Shown one piece after another: positions 55,290 through 61,676 of a stretch of 61,676 nucleotides of DNA (positions are counted from its first letter, which is position 1; the number at the start of each line of letters is the position of its first letter). A program made the translations under genes and the position numbers. The notes under the pieces were generated by a model. The model saw only the letters and a program-made list of their open reading frames with translations, was not told the DNA's origin and ran no database searches. Origin of the DNA: a virus; IMG/VR virus record IMGVR_UViG_3300044530_000653, positions 1 through 61,676 of that record, one strand, 5' to 3'.

Positions 55290-55838
55290 ATGCCACAATA
55301 TGCATCTAACTATCCTACTTCGCTTTCATACCCTATTGCCTCAGATCCCGTCAATGTACACGGAGATTTCAAGGTATTGGTAGATGCGCTAAATAATATT
55401 CTTCCCCCATTAGGATACGGAGCAGCATATATTGATGTTAGAAATACCACAAACGCAGCAATTTCTCAGGGTACTCCAGTTTTTATTAGCGGAAGTGTTT
55501 CTGGAAAATCATTAGTTGAAAAATATAATCCATCAAGTGTTTCCCATAATCCAGATGTTCCAATTCTTGGTTTGGTGAAAAATGATATTGCAACAAATAC
55601 CAACGGTCTTGTTATTGTCTCTGGAGTTATTCAAATGAACACAACAGACTTAGGGCCTGCTGGAACAAAAATTTATGTAGACAATAATGGAACTCTTGTT
55701 GCAGGTCGTCCATCTACTGGACCAGCAAGATATATAGCAGTCGTTGCAATTCAAGCAACCCTTGCACTTGGAGGAATGTTAATTGTTCAAACAAAAGGCA
55801 ACGGTACTTGGGGAGCACTCAAAGACGGATTGTCGTGA
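55290..55838 (+). CDS. Virion/tail protein
   Basis: A 182-residue protein (YASNYPTSLSYPIASDPVNV, INNxxP-like loop, ISQGTPVFISGSVSGKS). A beta-rich fibre or decoration protein. TATAAT (55277-55282) ends 7 nt before the ATG. Confidence 0.6.
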   Translation: MPQYASNYPTSLSYPIASDPVNVHGDFKVLVDALNNILPPLGYGAAYIDVRNTTNAAISQGTPVFISGSVSGKSLVEKYNPSSVSHNPDVPILGLVKNDIATNTNGLVIVSGVIQMNTTDLGPAGTKIYVDNNGTLVAGRPSTGPARYIAVVAIQATLALGGMLIVQTKGNGTWGALKDGLS

Positions 55839-55850
55839 TATAATAACATT

Positions 55851-56240
55851 ATGGCTACCTTCAGAAATCAACCCACAGACTCTTATGCGCTAGGTTCAGC
55901 ACCACCAGAAATTCGTTGGACTGTTGTTCGTGGAGATTCTGCAGCATTTCGTGTTTATGTAACCAATGATGCTAGAGAGCCACTTCTTCTTGATGATTGG
56001 GAAGTTGCTATGGATATTTATCGTCCTTCAACTGATGAGGTTGTTGTTTCTTTATCCCCTGAGCCAATTGAGTTTCAGGACACAGAAGGAAGTTTTACTG
56101 TAAACCTTACATCCTCTCAATCAGAACTTCTTGAGACAGGAGATATCTTCGACATCCAACTCACAGAACTTCTATCAGAAGGCAGAGTTTGGACGGTAGC
56201 CAAAGGGTCAATGGTTATCCTTGAAGATGTAACGCAGTAA
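55851..56240 (+). CDS. BppU-like tail adaptor
   Basis: A 129-residue protein (EIRWTVVRGDSAAFRVYVTN, MVILEDVTQ). Paralogous to the gene at 46234. Such modules join fibres to the baseplate. TATAAT (55839-55844) ends 6 nt before the ATG. Confidence 0.65.
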   Translation: MATFRNQPTDSYALGSAPPEIRWTVVRGDSAAFRVYVTNDAREPLLLDDWEVAMDIYRPSTDEVVVSLSPEPIEFQDTEGSFTVNLTSSQSELLETGDIFDIQLTELLSEGRVWTVAKGSMVILEDVTQ

Positions 56241-56485
56241 TGCCAACAAACCTAACCCCACTATCACAAGAGTTTTACAGAACAACCCATAGGCTTGCTC
56301 ATACACAGATTCAAGATCTTGATGTCAAAAGAATAAAGATCGATCACTTCCAGCCAAAGGCTAGGGTTCAAGAGGTTTTGCCGTTTAGAGTTCAGTTTAT
56401 AAATGTAAGTGTGTTTGGATACTCTAAAACAAATCCACCTCCAATTCCTCTTCAAGTTATTGGTTATAGTAACTATATTCTTTAA
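56240..56485 (+). CDS. Conserved small tail protein
   Basis: Eighty-one residues (PLSQEFYRTTHRLAHTQIQD, KIDHFQPKARVQEVLPFRVQ, PPIPLQVIGYSNYI). A type seen with minor tail genes. One-nt overlap with the previous gene. Confidence 0.65.
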   Translation: MPTNLTPLSQEFYRTTHRLAHTQIQDLDVKRIKIDHFQPKARVQEVLPFRVQFINVSVFGYSKTNPPPIPLQVIGYSNYIL

Positions 56486-56518
56486 TAGTACTATTAAAAG
56501 GGATGATATAATCACTAC

Positions 56519-56965
56519 ATGGCCAAAGTATCAATTCCATCAGTTAAGGCTCTATTCCAAACAGGAGATAGACCTACTCAAGAAAACTATGAAGATTTAA
56601 TCGATACCGCAACTGCTCAGTCAACAGACTTGGGCTCTGCAGGTAATAATGAAAATACAATCACTGGTATTGAAAACGTAACTGTTGTTGATAACTTTGA
56701 TGCTACAGTTTGGCGTATGGTCAAGTATATTGTTTCAATATCAAAGACCACTGCAGGGGACAACAAGTTCTATGCAACCGAACTTACAATTCTCGTTGAC
56801 GGTACAAATGTAAATGTCAGCGAATACGGAACAATCGACAATGATGGGAATATTGGCACCATTAATGTCTCTCGCACTGGAAATACCGTGGCCTTAACAG
56901 TCACTCCAGACCAAGCGATCAAGCCAGTCACAGTTCGTTTCGCACGAATTGGACTTAAGGCATAA
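56519..56965 (+). CDS. Tail-fibre beta-domain protein
   Basis: A 148-residue protein. The C-terminal part (VWRMVKYIVSISKTTAGDNK, then EYGTIDNDG and VTVRFARIG) is shared with the C-terminus of the next gene (EYLVKVAYGTHTEIS, EYGIVGTNG). TATAAT (56507-56512) ends 6 nt before the ATG. Confidence 0.65.
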   Translation: MAKVSIPSVKALFQTGDRPTQENYEDLIDTATAQSTDLGSAGNNENTITGIENVTVVDNFDATVWRMVKYIVSISKTTAGDNKFYATELTILVDGTNVNVSEYGTIDNDGNIGTINVSRTGNTVALTVTPDQAIKPVTVRFARIGLKA

Positions 56966-56983
56966 TAAAAGGAGATATAAAAA

Positions 56984-58609
56984 ATGGCAACAGTAAATAA
57001 AGATTTTAAGATTAAGAGTGGACTCGTCGTTGAAGGCCTACAAGGTACAATCAACGGTGAGGTAATTCTTACAGAAAATGCAGGAGATCAATACATTCTT
57101 GATTTGATTGGTGGAGAAACACTAGTCAAGTCAGTATCAAACCAGTTTGATGTTTCAGCAGGTGGAGAACTTTCACTTGATCGTACAGTAGTAGATGCTT
57201 ATTATGATGAAGCAGGTTCAGCAGATGCAGCAGAAGCAGCAGCAAACTCTTACACAGATGGAAGAGAAGCAGCAATTACAACTGCTTACGAAGCATACGC
57301 TGATCAAGCAGAAGTAGATGCTAAAGCATATACAGATACTCGTGAGACAGCAATTACAACTGCTTACGAAGCATACGCTGACACAGCAGAGCAAGATGCT
57401 AAAGACTACGCAGATGACTTGATCAATGATGCATCAAACCTTTCAACAGAGGTTTGGTCAGCATACAAGACAGCAACAGAAATTAGCGTTGCTCAGACAG
57501 CAGCAGAGGCTTACACAGACACTCGTGAAACTGCAATCACAACTGCTTACGAGGCATACGCTGACCAAGCAGAGGTAGATGCTAAGGCTTACACAGACAC
57601 TGAAATTGCAGCACTTGTAGATTCAGCACCAGCACTTCTTGATACACTCAATGAGTTGGCAGCAGCAATTGGAGATAATCCAAACTATGCAACAGACCTT
57701 GCTACATCAGTAGGAACAAAGGTTTCAAAGGCTGGCGACACAATGACAGGTGCTTTGACACTTTCAGGTGCACCAACAAGCAACCTACATGCAGCAACAA
57801 AGGCATATGTTGATTCAGCAGAATCAAATGCAATTTCAACAGCATCATCAGATGCTACCTCAAAGGCTAATGCAGCACAGGCTGCAGCAGAGGCTACAGC
57901 ATCATCGGATGCTACCTCAAAGGCTAACGCTGCACAAGCAGCAGCAGAAGCAACTGCCTCAGCAGATGCAACTTCAAAGGCAAATGCAGCAGAAGCAGCA
58001 GCAATCGCACACGCAGATGCACTTACAACAGACGATGTAGCAGAAGGAACAACACAGTACTTCACAGATGCTCGTGCTAAGTCTTCAGCAGCAAGTCTTT
58101 TGACTGGTGCTTCACTTACAAACATTACAATCACAGGAACAGGTGCAGGACTTACTATTACCGCAGAAAACGGTGTAGCAGATTCTACAACAACTGATCT
58201 TGCAGAAGGTACAAACCTTTACTTTACAGATGCTCGTGCTCGTACTGCAGTAGATGGAACAAATCGTTCATTTACTTCAGTTGAGTTAAACTCAGTTGCT
58301 AAGCAGGTCGCAGCAACACTTTCAGCACCAACAGCAGGAATTCAAGTAGCACACGCCTTCGCAAAGGCTGACTACCGTTCAGCAGAATACCTTGTAAAGG
58401 TTGCCTACGGAACACATACTGAAATATCAAAGGTCCTTTTGACACTTGACTCTTCAGATAACATTGCAATCACTGAATACGGAATTGTTGGAACAAATGG
58501 CTCAGCGTCATCAATTTCAGCAGGTATTTCAGGAGCAAACGTACAACTACAGGTAACAACCGCTAACAATGACTCAACAGTTACTGTTATGGGTACACTT
58601 CTAGTTTAA
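56984..58609 (+). CDS. Long tail fibre with helical repeats
   Basis: A 541-residue protein. Start ATVNKDFKIKSGLVVEG, then three AYTDTRETAITTAYEAYADQ repeats, an AS(S/A)DATSKANAAQAAAEA triple, TTDLAEGTNLYFTDARAR repeats (also TTDDVAEGTTQYFTDARAK) and a C-terminal beta domain. Typical trimeric fibre with coiled-coil shaft. RBS AAGGAGA. Confidence 0.75.
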   Translation: MATVNKDFKIKSGLVVEGLQGTINGEVILTENAGDQYILDLIGGETLVKSVSNQFDVSAGGELSLDRTVVDAYYDEAGSADAAEAAANSYTDGREAAITTAYEAYADQAEVDAKAYTDTRETAITTAYEAYADTAEQDAKDYADDLINDASNLSTEVWSAYKTATEISVAQTAAEAYTDTRETAITTAYEAYADQAEVDAKAYTDTEIAALVDSAPALLDTLNELAAAIGDNPNYATDLATSVGTKVSKAGDTMTGALTLSGAPTSNLHAATKAYVDSAESNAISTASSDATSKANAAQAAAEATASSDATSKANAAQAAAEATASADATSKANAAEAAAIAHADALTTDDVAEGTTQYFTDARAKSSAASLLTGASLTNITITGTGAGLTITAENGVADSTTTDLAEGTNLYFTDARARTAVDGTNRSFTSVELNSVAKQVAATLSAPTAGIQVAHAFAKADYRSAEYLVKVAYGTHTEISKVLLTLDSSDNIAITEYGIVGTNGSASSISAGISGANVQLQVTTANNDSTVTVMGTLLV

Positions 58610-58644
58610 TAAAAAATAAAAATAGTTGGAAGAGGGAGTAGTAA

Positions 58645-59094
58645 ATGGCAACAGTCGATAAAGACTTCAAGGTCAAGAATGGGTTAGTCGTAGCAAACGG
58701 CGGTACATTCGGAGATGCAGTAACAGTAGGAGCCCCAACTCTTAATGCCCATGCAGCAACTAAGGAGTATGTCGATAACCGATCAATGGCTGTTGGCTCA
58801 ACTGCTCCTTCTTCACCAACTAATGGAACTCAGTGGTTAGACACTGGAACAAACAGAGTTAATTTTTATTACGATGGAATTTGGTATACCCAAGCAACTA
58901 TCGATGATACAAATAACTTACCACAGCACATTCACGATACCGCAATTGATGGAACTGGTTTCATAGTATCCCAGTTCTATGAAGGTGGATCATTCAACAG
59001 CCCCTTGGGTGTAGGTTTGGATGCAGGTGGACCAGACTCGACAGTTTGGACAGTTGTATTCGATGGCGGTAGTGTAGTAGATAACTTCAACTAA
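58645..59094 (+). CDS. Tail-fibre protein, short paralogue
   Basis: A 149-residue protein. N-terminus ATVDKDFKVKNGLVVANG matches the previous fibre, then HAATKEYVDNR, a bridge to PTNGTQWLDTGTNRVNFYYDG, a CBM-like tip. RBS GGAAGAGGG. Confidence 0.7.
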   Translation: MATVDKDFKVKNGLVVANGGTFGDAVTVGAPTLNAHAATKEYVDNRSMAVGSTAPSSPTNGTQWLDTGTNRVNFYYDGIWYTQATIDDTNNLPQHIHDTAIDGTGFIVSQFYEGGSFNSPLGVGLDAGGPDSTVWTVVFDGGSVVDNFN

Positions 59095-59152
59095 AAAATT
59101 GATGTTATAATAAGATAAGTTAATGGGCAGCCCCCATAAGGAGAATATATAA

Positions 59153-60751
59153 ATGGCAACAAGAATGCAACAGCGCAGAGGTACTGCAGCACAATGGACG
59201 GCTGCAAACCCAATTCTAGCAGCAGGTGAGATCGGTTTTGAAACCGACACAAGTAAGTTTAAGATGGGTAATGGCTCATCTACATGGTCAGCATTACAGT
59301 ACTTTGCTAATGCATCAGAACTAGCAGCCATCATCGGTGGCGACATGCCAGCACTTCTCAATTCTCTTGATGAGTTGGCACAAGCGATCAATGATGATCC
59401 ACAATTTTATTTAACAATGGGAACAAACCTAACAAACCACCAAAATGATACAACTATGATTCACGGTATTGTTGACACTGCTCTTCTTGCAACAACAGGA
59501 GATGTTAATACAGCAGCAACAGGAGCAGCAGTAGCACTAGCAGCACACGCTTCAGACACAACACTTGTTCATGGTATTGCTGACACAGCACTTCTTGCAA
59601 CAACAGGAGATGTTGCTACCGCAGCACAAGGTGCTGCAACAGCACTTTCTGCTCACGAAGCAGACATAACAAATGTTCACGGAATTGCAGACACTTCAGT
59701 TCTAGCAACTCTTACAAATGTGTCAACTGCCAAGTCAGAGGCAATTGCAGATGCAGCAACGGCTTCATCAACTGCGATTTCAACACATAATTCAGATACA
59801 ACAAATGTGCATGGAATTGCAGATACTTCTCTTCTAGCAACAACAGGAAATGTATCAACTGCTAAAACAGAAGCAATTACTGCAGCAGGCGAAGCAGCAG
59901 ATACAGCCCTATCGACACACAATTCAGATACATCAAATGTACATGGAATTAATGATACAACTGTTCTTGTTACACAGCAACAACTTACAGATGCGGTTAA
60001 CGGAGCAGTTATAGACCAATCAGCACTTGCTGGCGTTGGAATTGACTGGAACTCAGAAGATGAGCAGTTTGATATCGACTCAACAGTAGCAACAAAGACA
60101 TATGCAGACGATGCAATTACTGATCACAATGCAGAAACACTAAATGTACACGGCATCGCAGACACATCACTTCTTGCAACAACTGCAGATGTGGCAGCAG
60201 TTACAAAAACCACTCTAGGTCTTGGAAATGTTGACAATACATCAGATGCTGACAAGCCAGTTTCAACAGCAACTGTAACAGCAATCGCAACAGCAAAGTC
60301 TGAAGCAATTGCAGAAGTAACAGCAGTTATTGATGGTGCACCAAACGCACTTAATACCCTTAACGAACTTGCTGCAGCACTTGGCGATGATGCTAACTTT
60401 GCTTCAACAGTTACAACATCACTTGCAACAAAGGTAGATTCATACACACCAATTACACAAAAGACAGCATCTTATACTCTATCAACGCTAGATCACAGAG
60501 ATGATTTAATTGAAATGGGTTCAGCATCAGCACTTACATTAACAATTCCGCTAAATTCATCAATTGCTTACCCAGTAGGAACATCTTTAGATATTCTTCA
60601 AACTGGTGCAGGTCAAGTAACGATTGCTGGAGCAGCAGGAGTTACCGTAAATGCAACACCAGGTCTTAAGTTGAGAACTCAGTGGTCATCTGCAACTCTT
60701 TTCAAGAGAGCAGAAAACACATGGGTTGTCTACGGCGACTTGACAGCGTAA
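59153..60751 (+). CDS. Tail fibre with Mtd-like N-terminus
   Basis: A 532-residue protein. Start ATRMQQRRGTAAQWTAANPI and GEIGFETDTSKFKMGNGSS match the N-terminal domain of major tropism determinants. Five or six HGI(A/V/N)DT repeats (VHGIADTSLLATTGDV), then a C-terminal domain (SSIAYPVGTSLDILQTGAGQ) shared with the gene at 49536. RBS AAGGAG. Confidence 0.75.
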   Translation: MATRMQQRRGTAAQWTAANPILAAGEIGFETDTSKFKMGNGSSTWSALQYFANASELAAIIGGDMPALLNSLDELAQAINDDPQFYLTMGTNLTNHQNDTTMIHGIVDTALLATTGDVNTAATGAAVALAAHASDTTLVHGIADTALLATTGDVATAAQGAATALSAHEADITNVHGIADTSVLATLTNVSTAKSEAIADAATASSTAISTHNSDTTNVHGIADTSLLATTGNVSTAKTEAITAAGEAADTALSTHNSDTSNVHGINDTTVLVTQQQLTDAVNGAVIDQSALAGVGIDWNSEDEQFDIDSTVATKTYADDAITDHNAETLNVHGIADTSLLATTADVAAVTKTTLGLGNVDNTSDADKPVSTATVTAIATAKSEAIAEVTAVIDGAPNALNTLNELAAALGDDANFASTVTTSLATKVDSYTPITQKTASYTLSTLDHRDDLIEMGSASALTLTIPLNSSIAYPVGTSLDILQTGAGQVTIAGAAGVTVNATPGLKLRTQWSSATLFKRAENTWVVYGDLTA

Positions 60752-60783
60752 TACAAAATTCAATAAGAAATTAGGAGATACAA

Positions 60784-61676
60784 ATGGCAGCAGGTAAGAA
60801 ATCAGGTAGAAAGTCCCAAGCGTCAAATGACTTCTTGGAGCCATTAGCACCAACAGGTGTTACAGGAACAAACGTTGGAACAGGAAGAGCCTTCAATAAT
60901 GGAGCAGTTTCTGTAGCGTTTTCTTTACCAGCACTTTCTCCTGCTGCTACATCTTTTACAGTAACAGCAAGTACTGGACAAACAAAAACTGGAGCATCTT
61001 CTCCACTTATTGTTGAAGGTATTGCGTCAGCAGCATCTGTAACATTTACAGTAACAGCAACTAATGCTGCAGGAACTTCCGCAGCATCTGCTGCTTCTGC
61101 TGCAGTAACAGTAACAACAGTACCAGCAACTCCTTCAGCACCAACTGCAACAGCAGGAGTAGATGCTGACTCAGTTTCTTGGACAGCACCAGCAAACGGA
61201 GGAAGTGCAATTACCTCTTATGTTTGGGCAGCATCAGATGGCAAGACTAACTCAACAGCAGGAACTTCAGTCTCTGTTGGACAAGAAGCAAATACAGCAC
61301 AGACTTACACTGTTAGAGCAGTAAATGCTAATGGAACATCAGCAACATCACCAGCATCTAACAACGTAACTACTATTGCTCCATTCTTCCCGTTCTTCCC
61401 CCCATTTTTCCCCCCATTCTTCCCACCGTTCTTCCCACCGTTCTTCCCGTTCTTCCCATTCTTCCCACCGTTCTTCCCACCATTCTTCCCACCGTTCTTC
61501 CCACCATTCTTCCCATTCTTCCCACCGTTCTTCCCACCATTCTTCCCATTCTTCCCACCGTTCTTCCCACCATTCTTCCCGTTCTTCCCACCATTCTTCC
61601 CATTCTTCCCGTTCTTCCCATTCTTCCCACCGTTCTTCCCCTTCTTCCCGTTCTTCCCACCATTCTTCCCAAAATA
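60784..61676 (+). CDS. Fibronectin-III fibre with PFFP tract (partial)
   Basis: At least 297 residues; runs off the window. N-terminal basic AAGKKSGRKSQASN, two fibronectin-III-like domains (VTFTVTATNAAGTSAAS, SWTAPANGGSAITSYVWAAS), then about 95 residues of only Pro and Phe in PFFP/PPFF units from 61381. RBS TAGGAGA. Same Pro/Phe units as in the fibre at 49536. The last codons read PK, so the tract may be ending. Confidence 0.75.
   Translation, partial: MAAGKKSGRKSQASNDFLEPLAPTGVTGTNVGTGRAFNNGAVSVAFSLPALSPAATSFTVTASTGQTKTGASSPLIVEGIASAASVTFTVTATNAAGTSAASAASAAVTVTTVPATPSAPTATAGVDADSVSWTAPANGGSAITSYVWAASDGKTNSTAGTSVSVGQEANTAQTYTVRAVNANGTSATSPASNNVTTIAPFFPFFPPFFPPFFPPFFPPFFPFFPFFPPFFPPFFPPFFPPFFPFFPPFFPPFFPFFPPFFPPFFPFFPPFFPFFPFFPFFPPFFPFFPFFPPFFPK
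61381..61676 (+). repeat. PFFP coding repeat tract
   Basis: About 295 bp made almost only of TTCTTCCC with CCA/CCG/CCC spacers (6- and 9-nt units). The + strand is C/T only apart from a few A and G, giving a strong polypyrimidine bias. Confidence 0.85.

Noticed and set aside
61373-61672. 99-residue Gly/Arg-rich ORF on the - strand
   Set aside because: It is the antisense of the PFFP repeat, which is in frame with a good start and FN3 domains on the + strand.
1-61676. Integrase, excisionase, repressor or attachment site
   Set aside because: Nothing with tyrosine- or serine-recombinase motifs was found, and the tRNAs are complete and not duplicated as att sites.

Overview
The window looks like part of a lytic tailed bacteriophage (Caudoviricetes) that infects an actinobacterium. 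Base composition is low in GC. WhiB and DUF7455-like proteins, a CHAP endolysin, DUF2061 proteins and many apparently leaderless promoters point to Actinobacteria, and the low GC suggests a freshwater acI-type (Nanopelagicales) host. The host is an inference. I see no portal, capsid, tape measure, DNA polymerase, integrase or repressor, so this is probably an incomplete piece of a larger genome.

Layout. (1) 0-3 kb, + strand: small genes, then terminase small and large subunits. (2) 3-8.5 kb, +: secreted or surface proteins (Ala-rich coiled coil, PA14 plus Pro/Glu-rich stalk, subtilase), small membrane proteins including a holin candidate, and a proteasome-type Ntn hydrolase. (3) 8.5-24.5 kb, +: tRNA-Asn and a dense run of auxiliary genes. 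These include two glycosyl/nucleotidyl transferases, a glutathione-peroxidase-like protein, CHAP endolysin, two luciferase-like monooxygenases, two sulfotransferases, an APS-kinase/adenylyltransferase fusion, Asp/Asn beta-hydroxylase, flavin-dependent halogenase, SNase, WhiB, Hsp20, PstS and HNH, plus two structured RNAs. (4) 24.6-42.4 kb, almost all - strand: tRNA-Arg, -Met and -Asp and about fifty very small genes in operons. It also holds a probable origin (DnaA boxes, 10-bp iterons, GGTTTG repeats near 30 kb). The inter-operon gaps contain CRP/GlxR-type palindromes, a conserved hairpin and other repeated motifs. (5) 42.8-45.9 kb: a second control region and more small genes on both strands. 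(6) 46.2-61.7 kb, +: tail-fibre region with collagen-like, PTPVAP-repeat, PFFP-repeat, fibronectin-III and Mtd-N-type fibres. A three-oxygenase plus glycosyltransferase cassette and a lone - strand lysozyme interrupt it.

How the parts may work together. The most striking arrangement is a tail fibre rich in Pro-Thr-Pro-Val-Ala-Pro repeats followed directly by two prolyl-hydroxylase-like proteins, a cupin dioxygenase-like protein and a glycosyltransferase. This resembles the substrate-hydroxylase-glycosyltransferase logic of plant hydroxyproline-rich glycoproteins. A second cluster (12.3-16.9 kb) could carry out sulfation, hydroxylation, halogenation and monooxygenation.

Regulation. About 26 genes on both strands have a -10 hexamer ending 6 or 7 nt before the start codon, which predicts leaderless mRNAs. 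The - strand operons add six perfect TGTGA-N6-TCACA sites and repeat-flanked palindromes. Together these imply dependence on the host sigma factor and possibly the host CRP/GlxR regulator.

All functional names come from reading motifs in the translations and from memory of the families; no database search was possible.
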